Shown here: positions 1 through 9,148 of the stretch, one piece after another
Position numbering within the stretch: position 1 is the first letter of the stretch
Layout of the letters: each line of letters starts with the position of its first letter
Virus record (IMG/VR): IMGVR_UViG_3300046777_001459
Location: 1 to 20,616 of that record
Strand: one strand, 5' to 3'
DNA: 20,616 bases
From: a virus
Notes under the pieces: model-generated
Seen by the model: the letters and a program-made list of their open reading frames with translations, nothing else
Told to the model about the DNA's origin: nothing
Database searches by the model: none
Made by a program: the position numbers and the translations under genes

Positions 1-1
1 G

Positions 2-748
2 CTTAACGATCTCCTCCTAGGCTTGGCGCCGTCAAGCGTTCTCGGCTCAAGCCGAGCAATCGCGTCGCTGGTTGCCAACTACGAGCAGCGCATTGCGCCA
101 AAGCGCAAGCTTCTGTACTCGTGGGTCAAGAAGGTATGGGAGATGTCTGCCCGTCTGTGGGAGGCCAAGGATAAGGCCGTCGCAGAGGTCATCGGCGCAG
201 AGTACCGCATTGAGATTACCCCACCAGAGCTCACGCCGCGAGATACGCTTGAGCTTGCTCAGACGGCTCTCAACCTTGTTCAGGGTCGAGTGTGGAGCGC
301 AGAGCGTGCAATGGACCGTGTCGGCGTGGAGGACCCAGAGGGCGAGAAGGAACTCATCCGCGACGAGCAAACCGACGCAACGCTCAACCCAGCAGCAGTG
401 CTCACTATGGGCCAGCTCATGATGATGTTCATGCAGCTCCAGCAGATGCAGGCGCAGATGCAGGCTCAGATGGGCCAAATGGGTGTACAGACTCCACCAG
501 GAGCAGAGGCTCAGTTCCAAGAGCAGCAGGCTTCAGCAATGAACGCCTTCCGCCAAGCTGGGGCAGCCACTGGTACGGAGATGATGAATGGCGGCGAGAT
601 GGGGCAGTTGCCGCCTGAAATGCTCCCAGCAAACGCACAGCAGCCAGGTCAGCCGGGAGGAATCTCCCCTGAGCAGCAGCTTGCACAAGAGATGATGTCA
701 GGCGGTCAGCTGCCGGAAGACGTCGCCGCAGCCCTCGGAGGTGAATAA
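2..748 (+). CDS. Portal protein, C-terminal part (5' end outside window)
   Basis: The reading frame is open to the left edge, so the gene begins upstream. The internal TTG at 23 is not a credible start. The visible part, about 248 residues, is charged and helical, with a segment rich in Trp, Lys and Glu, then a stretch rich in Met, Gln and Ala, then a Pro/Gly/Gln-rich tail. This looks like the C-terminal crown and tail of a phage portal, the dodecameric ring through which DNA enters and leaves the capsid. Position supports this, since the scaffold and major capsid genes follow two genes later. A 12-bp repeat encoding Gln-Met-Gln-Ala lies inside it. The stop codon overlaps the next ATG (TAATG). 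No diagnostic portal core is in the window, so the call rests on C-terminal character and gene order. Confidence 0.6.
   Translation, partial: LNDLLLGLAPSSVLGSSRAIASLVANYEQRIAPKRKLLYSWVKKVWEMSARLWEAKDKAVAEVIGAEYRIEITPPELTPRDTLELAQTALNLVQGRVWSAERAMDRVGVEDPEGEKELIRDEQTDATLNPAAVLTMGQLMMMFMQLQQMQAQMQAQMGQMGVQTPPGAEAQFQEQQASAMNAFRQAGAATGTEMMNGGEMGQLPPEMLPANAQQPGQPGGISPEQQLAQEMMSGGQLPEDVAAALGGE
443..478 (+). repeat. 12-bp tandem repeat, three units, in portal C-terminus
   Basis: Two near-identical 12-base units (CAGATGCAGGCG and CAGATGCAGGCT) are followed by a degenerate third (CAGATGGGCCAA). They encode a Gln-Met-Gln-Ala run inside a Met/Gln-rich helix. This may be slippage-prone low-complexity sequence in the disordered portal tail. 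Confidence 0.7.
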
Positions 749-3558
749 TGGCTCGTAAAGGTAAATTCGGACGATCTGCGGCTGGGTCACAGAACCTATC
801 CGCACTGGTCTACTCGCTGCTAAAGGAAGAGCGAGCCGCCCAGGAAGATACAATGATCACTGCGTACCGGACAAACATGACGTCTGGTACCGCAGCTGGC
901 ACGTTCACCTCAGGCGGGGCGACGACTGCCGCAACTGCCACGGCCGTACGCCAGTGGTACCTTGATCAGGCTGCCGCAGCACAGGCCTCTGGCGACACAG
1001 TAGGTGCCGCACGATTCCGCAGCCGAGCCGAGGAGTTCCGAGTCCAGTCGCTTTCCGACATGGAGCGGGTACTGGACCGGGCATACGAGGACGGCAACGC
1101 CGTGGACTTGGCCCTGTTTGGTCTGAGCGGCACGGACAAGATCACCGCATCTATTTACGAAGAGATCATGAACGGTATTGCTGGCGATCCGTCAATGACT
1201 ACGTCGGACAAGCAGCGTCTTCAAGGCAAGATTTACTCGGTGTCGTATGACTATGCCAATGAGCAGATGGTCAATGGGTTCAACGAAGGACGGTACACCG
1301 CAGCCCAGCTCGTCAGTTTCTACGACAAGGAACTCAAGGCTGCTTTGGCGGCCGGACTTACTGAGACTAGCAAGACGTACCGGGCTATCCAGTCCGCACG
1401 AGCTAACGCAGTTGCTCGCAACAAGACCGACACCGAGAATGGCCGAATTGAAACTGTCAATAACGCTATGAACGACGAAGCTGACGCTATGGCTAAGGCT
1501 CTCCAGTCGCTTCTAAAACCAGTCATTGCCAACTTCGCAACAGACAAAAATACTCAAGAGATCTTAAAGACGGCGATTGCCAAAGGTGGCGGTCGTCAAT
1601 GGTTGGCGACGTTTAGCGAAATTGCCGACAAGGAAAGGTGGGATGTTTCACAAATCTACCGGAGCGGCGCTATGGCACTCGGTTTAAGCAAGGCGCAAAT
1701 GGACGATATCCTTCGCGCCATTTCTGACACCACAAGACAGCTGCAGCAGCTTCAAGCTCAAGGGTACGGCAAGGAGATTGGGCAGTGGCCTGGGTTTATC
1801 GCTGCAACTAGTGAGGCAGCTACCGATGGTCTCTTCTCGGCATCATCATCTTCCTCAGTTCTGCGATTTAGCACGCAATATAGCGAGGTTGGCGGTAATA
1901 TCTCTTTCCGCGGATCAGGTGAGCCTGCGGCTACGTCAGAACTTTTGGACAACTTGGCTCTGCAGATTGGCGGAGCACAGTCAACAACTGTGACGGAGTC
2001 TGGCAAGAAGGACCTTATTACCCGCTTTGCTAAGGGCGACATCTCTGGATTGTTCGACAATCCAACGATCACTGATCTTGACACGTTCATCGCCGCTGCG
2101 CAGAAAGTCGGAAACATGGTTGGAGCGACAGAAGTAGATATTGCTGCTGACTTCGCTACGTTCCTTCATGTTCTTAAGTCTAACCCAGAGGATGCATTCT
2201 CGCTACCAATCGGCCAGACATTTAAGCTACTCGGCGGGAAGCCAGAAATGCTTCAGGAGGCAATCACTCAAGTTGGCGGATTTGGTACGTTCGTTACGGC
2301 TGACGTCCTCCGCCTTGCTATGGAGTCAAAGATCCTCCCAGAACTTGTCAAGAAAGTTCCTGGGTACGTAATGGTATACGACTTTGACCCGAGCCAGACA
2401 GTCGCAGGTAGAAACACGTTCTCTCATCGTGTTGAGTTGGCAGCTAATATTAACCAAAATAACTACACTATTGTTCAAGACTCAAAAGGTAATCTTTATT
2501 ACACAAAGATTATCCGCGGCAGTGCCGGAGACACGGATATCGGGTACGTAGCTGTTCCTGGCGGCGGAAATACTACTGGAGACACAAATGATCTTGTGAT
2601 CGTTAAGAGTAGATTTAGCGAAAACGGGTATGGACGAGAAGAAGTCATAGCCTTTAAGCTTACAACTGCCCAACTTATGGAGTACGGTATCTGGCTAAGG
2701 AACACTAAAGGACAAGGTGGCGATTTTGCCACTCCATTCATTAGCGTTGACCAAGGGAAGGCAACCTTAAATCTTGGCCAAGGACTGAGAGACGCCCTCC
2801 TAAACGGGGAAATGGTTGGTCAGTGGGCCAGGACTAAGGGAGACGCATTCTTAAATTCAATTAAGACCACCACAGTAAATGGTGGAATTGTTCTAGCCGA
2901 GGAATCGCTCCGAAGATACGCACGAGAAGTCTTTGACGCTGGCTTGGACTCAAAAAACGCACGTTCTAGTATCCAGAAGTGGCTCCAAGAGAACAAGGGC
3001 ATTTCTGATACCGTGTTTACCATTACAGACGCAATCCTTGGAAGCGGCCTAACTGCCAACGGCGACCAAGGATGGATGCTGGTTATTAAAGACGCTAATG
3101 GGAACTCGCAGTTTTACACTAACTCTGTTGACGACACCAAAGACAAACTTCCGCCTGCGCCAGCTGGTTCTGGGGCCGGTGCGTTTGCGTCTACTGACCC
3201 ATCGTTTGGTATCCCAGCTGGGTCTCCAAGGCCAGCAGGGCCAGCGCCGATGGCTCCAACTCGCCCAGGATCACCGGGCGCGGCTGGAATCCCAATGGCG
3301 TCAAACGTTATTCCAACAAGCGATTTGCTGGAGCACACGTTGCGCAACATTGGCCCGAGCATTCGACCTGGAGCAGCAAATATCACCCCAGAGCTAGCTC
3401 CGGGAGTGCGACCGGGTTCGCCTCAGCCTACGATTGACTTCGGAGGAGAGCGTGGATCTGGGCCGCAAGTCAGGCCACTGTCAATCTCGGCAGAGCCATC
3501 CACAGGAGTGCCAACGCCAATTAAGCGTGACATCCGATTCGGAAGGAGAAACGTCTAG
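748..3558 (+). CDS. 936-aa protein of unknown function, probable virion protein
   Basis: I do not recognise a family. The ATG overlaps the portal stop and follows GGAGG at 737-741 with 6-base spacing. Residues 1-380 look mainly alpha-helical, rich in Ala, Gln and charged residues. A middle part (about 560-640) is beta-like and rich in Asn, Gly and Thr. Residues about 790-936 are rich in Pro, Gly and Ala and probably disordered. Two similar beta-hairpin motifs, DSKGNLYYT and DANGNSQFYT, fall in the middle and late parts. There is no signal peptide, membrane segment or catalytic motif that I can name. Its place between portal and scaffold, next to a 1661-aa protein, suggests an internal or ejected virion protein. 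The gene ends TAGTG, overlapping the next start. Bases around 2440-2640 look more A+T-rich than the neighbours. Confidence 0.75.
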   Translation: MARKGKFGRSAAGSQNLSALVYSLLKEERAAQEDTMITAYRTNMTSGTAAGTFTSGGATTAATATAVRQWYLDQAAAAQASGDTVGAARFRSRAEEFRVQSLSDMERVLDRAYEDGNAVDLALFGLSGTDKITASIYEEIMNGIAGDPSMTTSDKQRLQGKIYSVSYDYANEQMVNGFNEGRYTAAQLVSFYDKELKAALAAGLTETSKTYRAIQSARANAVARNKTDTENGRIETVNNAMNDEADAMAKALQSLLKPVIANFATDKNTQEILKTAIAKGGGRQWLATFSEIADKERWDVSQIYRSGAMALGLSKAQMDDILRAISDTTRQLQQLQAQGYGKEIGQWPGFIAATSEAATDGLFSASSSSSVLRFSTQYSEVGGNISFRGSGEPAATSELLDNLALQIGGAQSTTVTESGKKDLITRFAKGDISGLFDNPTITDLDTFIAAAQKVGNMVGATEVDIAADFATFLHVLKSNPEDAFSLPIGQTFKLLGGKPEMLQEAITQVGGFGTFVTADVLRLAMESKILPELVKKVPGYVMVYDFDPSQTVAGRNTFSHRVELAANINQNNYTIVQDSKGNLYYTKIIRGSAGDTDIGYVAVPGGGNTTGDTNDLVIVKSRFSENGYGREEVIAFKLTTAQLMEYGIWLRNTKGQGGDFATPFISVDQGKATLNLGQGLRDALLNGEMVGQWARTKGDAFLNSIKTTTVNGGIVLAEESLRRYAREVFDAGLDSKNARSSIQKWLQENKGISDTVFTITDAILGSGLTANGDQGWMLVIKDANGNSQFYTNSVDDTKDKLPPAPAGSGAGAFASTDPSFGIPAGSPRPAGPAPMAPTRPGSPGAAGIPMASNVIPTSDLLEHTLRNIGPSIRPGAANITPELAPGVRPGSPQPTIDFGGERGSGPQVRPLSISAEPSTGVPTPIKRDIRFGRRNV

Positions 3559-6500
3559 TGCCAGCATACGATCCGGGCAGAGACTCAGGGAATACTGGGC
3601 AACAGGACAAGCCAGGCATTGGCTCTAGGGATCTGGCCCTCAAGGTCACCCCTGAGTACGGCATTGACACTGGCCGGTGGGCCGATGTTCCGGCCGCGCT
3701 CAACGAGGGTGGAGACTCTGCAAATCCAGTAGACTTTGTGGCATCGTTGCCGTTCCGCGGAGTCGGGGTGCTCGGTGAAGGCATTGGGGCTGGTCTTGGC
3801 GGGGCAGCAAACCTTATTGGGCAGTCCCCAATTGGACAGATTGGCAGCATCCCGCTTGGTGGCGACACGCAGCTTGGCGATGTCCTTGGTAATCTGGGCA
3901 AGTACATGCTTGGCCTTATTGCCGCACCTGGTGAATTTGTGCAAGACGAATTCGCTAAGTTCCGCATCAACCACATGACTGGTACGCTGGATGATGACAT
4001 GATGGCGATGAAGAATGCTGGGTCCAGTCTTGACGACATGGCCAAGTACATGCGAGAGTCAGGCCGCTCATTCAGCAACGACAGGACGTTGAACCTTGGT
4101 TTGGCAATGCTTCTTGATCCGCTAAACCTGACGCCATTTGCATTTGGTAAGGTTAACCTGTTGAAGAACCTTGCTCGCTTTAGCCCTGCCGCAGCTGGCT
4201 TAGCCCTCGGATCTGTAGCTGGCCCGATTGGCGCAGTCGCAGGAGCAGCGACCGGCTTGTCTGTGGGGTCAAGGCTAGTAGTGCCTGCGGCTCGTGCCGC
4301 TGGGCTTGGCGGTAAAGCCCGTGGACTAGACTACGCAAGCAAGATCAAGACGGTACAAGCTGCTGAAGCAGCAGGGGTGGCAATCCCAGAAAATCTGCGT
4401 GGCATGCCTCAGCTGCTCAGCGAAATTGAAAAGGCCACATTTGGGCGCCTGCGGAATATTAGCCAACCGCTGAAGACGGCGCTTACCATTACTACCGGGC
4501 AAGCGATTAATCGCACACTTTCAAGCGGCGGAACGCTTATTGACGATAACGTAGCTCTTGCTCGTGACATCGGCGGAGAGGGCGCCGATGGGGTCATGCT
4601 CCGCAGGCTAGGACTTGCCAATCAGCAAAGCATTATTAGCGGCGTGATGCGGTCTAAGGTCACTGAGGTTGAGTCTATGGCTCAGAATATCGTGGAGAAC
4701 CTTGACGCAGACCTGAGCGTGGCATTCTCTAGGTACCGAGACATTCGGGATGGGGCAATCGTACGAGACCCTCTTTACGAGAGCCTAACTAAAGTTGTTG
4801 GCGAGGGCGAGAACGCACGGCCCCTTTTCCCGTCTGCAGAAGACTTTGTCATGGGTGTGCTTAAGGAAAGGCACGGCAAAGATCTTGCTGGGGCATTTAA
4901 CCTGTCCGAGGGTGAGATCATTGGGTACATCCAAGATACCAAGGGTCTTGTTGACGGGTTTGACAATACCACTGGATACAGGATTATTGACGACGCAACA
5001 CCCAAGCAGATCGTACAGAGCCGGCTACGTCAACGCATTGTGAATTCAAAAGTTAACCGCGATATGGAAGGGTTTGACCCGATTGCTGTTGCTCAGAAAG
5101 AGGCGGCGCACAGCATGGATACCCTGACGCGGCGGGTCACGGAAGATCTTGATTGGCAAGTCACTCAAGAATCACAAGCAATTGGCTTGAGCCGTGGGAA
5201 TGCAGAAAGCCTTGCATTTGAATATGCAGTACGATACGCTAATGAGCTGGTGAACAGCCTTTCAGACGACGTTGCCAGAACGTCTGGAAGAACGGTAGCC
5301 ACTGACGCACAGCTTGAAAAAGTGGTGAAGAGTTTGTACGGAGAAGATGCGCGCATAGTCGGCACTCGCGTCAAGGGTGGAACATACTTCCCAGAGACAA
5401 CAGCAGGCGAAGCAGTTAATATTCCGGCGAACATTACACGAGAACTGGCCCGCAAGTTTGCGTTTATCCGTCAAGTAAACTATGGGTATAACCTTAACCG
5501 AATGGGCAACGTTCGGCGAGTTCTGCACTCTATCGCCGCATGGAAGACTGCTGACGCGAACATGAAGACGAGCCTTGCCAAGGAAATTTCAAAGAGCCTT
5601 GGCCGACCGTTGACACCAGAGCAGATTGGCGAGATTGCGAACCAGCTCCCAGAAAATCTTAGTGTCGTTCGACCAACTCTGGTAAGGTCAGATGGCCTGA
5701 TTGAGGAAAACCTTAAGGGATGGCTGGCCTTGTTTGAAGACATGCAGAACAGGACTGTTAACCCAGCTAAATACAAGGGTGTTCCGGACAAGTTAATTGC
5801 ACGCATCGTAGAGAAGATTGCTGATGGCAGGACAACTAACGAAGAGCTTGGAAGGCTTTGGGCCGCCCACGCCACTGCAAGGTTCCCAGATATTGCTGAG
5901 AATTTCCCAGGGGCCGCAGTCTCATCAAAAATGGCAAGGCCAGATGCAGTAAGGGCATTCATGATGCGTGCCATCCAGGACGGTACTGTTGTTGCCAGAA
6001 TGAACACGAAAGAGTTCATTCAGATGCGCAAGCTCTGGCTTGCAGCTGGCGGAACAGCTGACGAGCTAGATAGCATTGTTGAGGCTGCCGCAAGAGACGG
6101 ATACACCGTCGGAGTGGCACCAGCAGATAACCTAATCCACACGCCACAGAAGATTGGAACACTTGCTAAAAATGGGCAGGCTGTACCAGAGTTTGTGGTT
6201 AAGACAAGGCCGTACACAGACATTACGTCAGATTTTGTTGACGGCTTGCCAAGCTTGGTAAATAGGGGAGACTATGTTGTTGGTGGGGTAAAGGGGGCCC
6301 TCCAGCACATGCTTGCTCCAGTGTATCAATCAAGCTCCAACGCAGCCTCCTTCCAAAGGCTGACAGTTTTGCTTCGTCCATACTTTTCCCTTGAGGAGAT
6401 TGAGAAGTTCCATCAGGCAGTAACCAAGCGAGCGGTAGACAGCCGTATTGGTCAACGAGGGCTTGATGCGAGGACGTATGACGACCTCATGAACGAAGTT

Positions 6501-8543
6501 ATCCGAGATATTGACCCTCTTAGTACCCTTAAAGACAGAATGGAAACCCTTGCCAAGACCGGCGTGGCGCCAGTAAACCTGCAAGATGTGATTCTTCGCG
6601 CATACAAGGGCGAGCTCTCTCAGGTAGGCGCAACACAATGGATTACCGGATCAGCAAAGACTGCGCCGATGGTAGGCGCCTTTATGGCTAAGGTTGCTGA
6701 AAATTGGTATCCTACTATGAAGTATAGGGTAAACCCACTGTTCATGGTCCAAGAAAGCATTGAGTCTCCGTTCTGGGCAGAAGCCAGAGGAATCCATACG
6801 GGGACTTTGGCGGACAGGCTTGAGGCATCAAATGTCTCTGCGCGAGAGCTTCGGCAAGCGTTCGGAGACCGAACTGCGGCCGCCGCTACAAGCCTCCATG
6901 AACAGGCATTCTTCACGGCAACAATGCGGTCTCGCCACGGAGCAGAGTCTGCCATTGAGGCTGGTGTGGTCGGGGAGCGTTCTGTTCTTTCTAGCAGCAA
7001 ATCCGCTACGATGGACTGGTTTGATAGGAAATGGGATACAATCGCAAAAAATAAGGAAGACGCCCAAGAGCTTATGGCAGTGGCAGATATGGCCCCTAAG
7101 TTTCAAGAGTGGGTCAGGACAAATATGCCTGGGGAGTATATGGCTCTCTACAACAAGTTTGGCTCAGACCCGCTTGATCAACTGCTTGGGTGGTACAGTG
7201 AGTACAAGAGACTTCACCAATTCAAGTTTGGCGAGAGGGCCATGGATGCCGCAAAGGCTCCAGGGTTTGGGTTTGCGATCAATCCAAGCGCAGTAGAGCT
7301 TACGTACCTTACAGATGACGTAGCCTTCTTGCAGCAGCAACTAAGCCCAGAGGCATTTGCGGAGATTATCCGGGGAGGAATGCGTCCGCAAGTTGTTGGC
7401 GCAATGATTAACGCCAAGTACGTTAACCGGGCAGCCGATGCCGGATACGACGTAGCAGTCGTGCGGAGCTCACTCACGGAACTTCGCAGCACAGCAGAGC
7501 GGTATGCTCGAGCGCTTAACAGCAACTCTCCTGACATTGCAAAATTTGGCAAAGCATACCAGGCCTCACTTGACGCTTTCGTTGCGGAGTTCAAGGGGCT
7601 AAAGGCCCAGATTGACGTTGCTGATGTGCAAAAGGCTATTGTTGAAGAGCTTATGGATGACTTCATTCCTGGGTTCTCAAAGGGAGATAATGCTGCTGCG
7701 GTCATTGAAGCTCTAGGAAACTCTAAGAAATACGGAGCTACATTCGGTGAACTTACTGACATCATTGAGCGTATTCGCCTAGACGCAGGAGATATTAGGA
7801 AGTTGGTACCAGGAGCGCGAGATCGCATCAAGGAGATTGTGCAATCGTACCGATCAGGCGAAAGCGCTCGTGCGGCAACTACCCGCGGAATCCAGGAGAT
7901 TCTAACCGACAGCACAAACAAGATGCTACAGAAGCACGGGCCGGAAGAGATGCTATTCCAGGCAGCGAAGTGGTCATATCAGAAGGGCTATGAGGCAATG
8001 TTGCGGGTAAACTACTTTAACCCAAACCGCAGCCTCTTTGAGCGTGGTATCAACCACCAGTTCCTTGGGCTATACCCATACTCTTACATGATGGGCAAGG
8101 TGCTACCAGAGCTCACTAGGTTCATGTTCTGGCGACCATTTGGTGCCATTGCGCCAGGAGCTGGCTACGCAGCATACAACAAGCTTTCAGAGTACCTCTC
8201 ATACAACGGACTGCCAGAGGGCTGGGAGAGTGCTGCTGAGCGGCCAGACTACCAATTCTTGATGGTCCAGCTTGTTCCGGGTATCCCAGAAGACATGACT
8301 GTGGTAACCCCAGGATGGCTGCGGCGGTCTATTTCAACGATTTCACGTCAAGGGTATGATCAGTTCAACGCCACTGATCTTTTGGCAGAACCTGCGAAGG
8401 CGTTCACTACAAGCGGTGCGCTTGGATTTGGTCAGCTGGCACTCAGCGGTCTGTCCGAGCTAACTGGACAATTGACAGACGCTGTTACAGGCGTAAAGCA
8501 GGCCAACCCACTGGAGTACACTCCAGGAGAATTTAGGAAGTAA
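3558..8543 (+). CDS. 1661-aa giant protein, probable internal or ejected virion protein
   Basis: This is the largest gene in the window. It starts at GTG, overlapping the previous TAG, with AAGGAG at 3543-3548, nine bases upstream. A Gly-rich N-terminal part (about 60-125) is followed by a DPLNLTP motif near residue 187 and an Ala/Gly-rich hydrophobic stretch at about 208-245 that could insert in membrane. The long middle is helical and charged. The C-terminal 170 residues are aromatic-rich (FLGLYPYSYMMGK, FMFWRPFG) and hydrophobic in patches. No lysozyme, protease or polymerase motif was seen. Size, membrane-active patches and the place next to portal and scaffold suggest a DNA-ejection protein like the internal proteins of podoviruses. 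A tape-measure role is an alternative, but tape measures normally lie downstream of the capsid and tail tube genes. Confidence 0.75.
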   Translation: MPAYDPGRDSGNTGQQDKPGIGSRDLALKVTPEYGIDTGRWADVPAALNEGGDSANPVDFVASLPFRGVGVLGEGIGAGLGGAANLIGQSPIGQIGSIPLGGDTQLGDVLGNLGKYMLGLIAAPGEFVQDEFAKFRINHMTGTLDDDMMAMKNAGSSLDDMAKYMRESGRSFSNDRTLNLGLAMLLDPLNLTPFAFGKVNLLKNLARFSPAAAGLALGSVAGPIGAVAGAATGLSVGSRLVVPAARAAGLGGKARGLDYASKIKTVQAAEAAGVAIPENLRGMPQLLSEIEKATFGRLRNISQPLKTALTITTGQAINRTLSSGGTLIDDNVALARDIGGEGADGVMLRRLGLANQQSIISGVMRSKVTEVESMAQNIVENLDADLSVAFSRYRDIRDGAIVRDPLYESLTKVVGEGENARPLFPSAEDFVMGVLKERHGKDLAGAFNLSEGEIIGYIQDTKGLVDGFDNTTGYRIIDDATPKQIVQSRLRQRIVNSKVNRDMEGFDPIAVAQKEAAHSMDTLTRRVTEDLDWQVTQESQAIGLSRGNAESLAFEYAVRYANELVNSLSDDVARTSGRTVATDAQLEKVVKSLYGEDARIVGTRVKGGTYFPETTAGEAVNIPANITRELARKFAFIRQVNYGYNLNRMGNVRRVLHSIAAWKTADANMKTSLAKEISKSLGRPLTPEQIGEIANQLPENLSVVRPTLVRSDGLIEENLKGWLALFEDMQNRTVNPAKYKGVPDKLIARIVEKIADGRTTNEELGRLWAAHATARFPDIAENFPGAAVSSKMARPDAVRAFMMRAIQDGTVVARMNTKEFIQMRKLWLAAGGTADELDSIVEAAARDGYTVGVAPADNLIHTPQKIGTLAKNGQAVPEFVVKTRPYTDITSDFVDGLPSLVNRGDYVVGGVKGALQHMLAPVYQSSSNAASFQRLTVLLRPYFSLEEIEKFHQAVTKRAVDSRIGQRGLDARTYDDLMNEVIRDIDPLSTLKDRMETLAKTGVAPVNLQDVILRAYKGELSQVGATQWITGSAKTAPMVGAFMAKVAENWYPTMKYRVNPLFMVQESIESPFWAEARGIHTGTLADRLEASNVSARELRQAFGDRTAAAATSLHEQAFFTATMRSRHGAESAIEAGVVGERSVLSSSKSATMDWFDRKWDTIAKNKEDAQELMAVADMAPKFQEWVRTNMPGEYMALYNKFGSDPLDQLLGWYSEYKRLHQFKFGERAMDAAKAPGFGFAINPSAVELTYLTDDVAFLQQQLSPEAFAEIIRGGMRPQVVGAMINAKYVNRAADAGYDVAVVRSSLTELRSTAERYARALNSNSPDIAKFGKAYQASLDAFVAEFKGLKAQIDVADVQKAIVEELMDDFIPGFSKGDNAAAVIEALGNSKKYGATFGELTDIIERIRLDAGDIRKLVPGARDRIKEIVQSYRSGESARAATTRGIQEILTDSTNKMLQKHGPEEMLFQAAKWSYQKGYEAMLRVNYFNPNRSLFERGINHQFLGLYPYSYMMGKVLPELTRFMFWRPFGAIAPGAGYAAYNKLSEYLSYNGLPEGWESAAERPDYQFLMVQLVPGIPEDMTVVTPGWLRRSISTISRQGYDQFNATDLLAEPAKAFTTSGALGFGQLALSGLSELTGQLTDAVTGVKQANPLEYTPGEFRK
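8472..8500 (+). promoter_or_regulatory. Weak candidate promoter ahead of scaffold and capsid genes
   Basis: A perfect -35 hexamer, TTGACA (8472-8477), lies near the end of the 1661-aa gene, about 113 bases before the scaffold ATG. At 16-base spacing the best -10 is TAAAGC, matching only three of six consensus positions. It would fit the need for extra capsid and scaffold expression, but it lies in coding sequence and may be chance. Confidence 0.2.
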
Positions 8544-8545
8544 TA

Positions 8546-8566
8546 CAGGCCGGAAGTGCCGGCCTG
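8546..8566 (+). terminator. Perfect 8-bp stem-loop between 1661-aa gene and scaffold gene
   Basis: CAGGCCGG pairs perfectly with CCGGCCTG around the loop AAGTG, starting two bases after the stop codon of the 1661-aa gene. No U tract follows (GAGAGTATATG), so it is either a U-less terminator or an RNA stability or processing element between low-copy and high-copy structural genes. Confidence 0.5.
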
Positions 8567-8589
8567 AGAGTATATGAAAGGAGCCAGAG

Positions 8590-9132
8590 ATGGCAGACCT
8601 TGAAGTCGCGGCAAATCAGCCGCTTGAGTCGCAGGTGACGGAGGAAACTCCAGAAGCTGCCACTAATGCGGTGGAGGATGTCGCCACTTATAAGCGTCGT
8701 CTCGCCGGAAAGGACCAGGCTCTCACTGCCGCTAAAAAGGCAGCTGATGAGTTTAAGGCCAAGTACGAGGAGCTCGCTCAGTGGAAGGCCTCGCAAGAGG
8801 AAGCTTCCCTGTCGGAGTTCGAGAAGGCAGCGCGAAGGATTAAGCAGCTGGAAGACCAGGTGCAGGAAGCGGAAACGAAGTACCATCAGGAGCAGTTGAA
8901 GCTCAACTACCCTAAGTACTACGAGTTCCAACAGAAGGCTCGTAACCTTTCTGAGTCCGAGCGTGCTGCGGAGTTTGAGAACTTCGTTAAGCAGTTCGCT
9001 GGCGGGGAAGAACCCGCCGAGACCCCTGGAGACGCCAACGCCCCAAAGCGTGGAGTCGCCAAGGACAAGCCAATGAAGTCTGAGGACATCATCAAGGCCT
9101 TGCAGGCACTTGGTAATCCTTGGGCAGAGTAG
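8590..9132 (+). CDS. Capsid assembly scaffold protein
   Basis: This 180-residue acidic protein guides procapsid assembly and is normally absent from mature virions. ATG follows AAAGGAG at 8577-8583. The N-terminal 30 residues are acidic and flexible. Residues about 32-135 are strongly charged and helical, rich in Lys, Glu, Gln and Ala with heptad-like spacing, as expected of a coiled-coil scaffold core. Residues 140-160 are a Pro/Gly hinge, followed by a short C-terminal helix (about 163-175) that could be the capsid-binding end. Its place directly ahead of the major capsid gene is the classical one. No maturation protease lies beside it in this window. Sequence alone would only say coiled coil; gene order makes scaffold the best reading. 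Confidence 0.8.
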   Translation: MADLEVAANQPLESQVTEETPEAATNAVEDVATYKRRLAGKDQALTAAKKAADEFKAKYEELAQWKASQEEASLSEFEKAARRIKQLEDQVQEAETKYHQEQLKLNYPKYYEFQQKARNLSESERAAEFENFVKQFAGGEEPAETPGDANAPKRGVAKDKPMKSEDIIKALQALGNPWAE

Positions 9133-9148
9133 TTTAAAGGAGTAGAAA

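Noticed and set aside
47-520. Long open frame on the minus strand opposite the portal gene
   Set aside because: Low-complexity His/Leu-rich protein complementary to the Met/Gln repeat, without ribosome site; all credible genes are on the plus strand.
7214-7921. 235-residue minus-strand frame inside the 1661-aa gene
   Set aside because: It lies wholly opposite a continuous, well-started gene, has Ser/Arg-rich shadow composition and no family resemblance.
3558-8543. Tape measure protein reading of the 1661-aa gene
   Set aside because: It lies before the scaffold and capsid rather than after tail tube genes, and has no tail assembly chaperone pair; kept only as an alternative.
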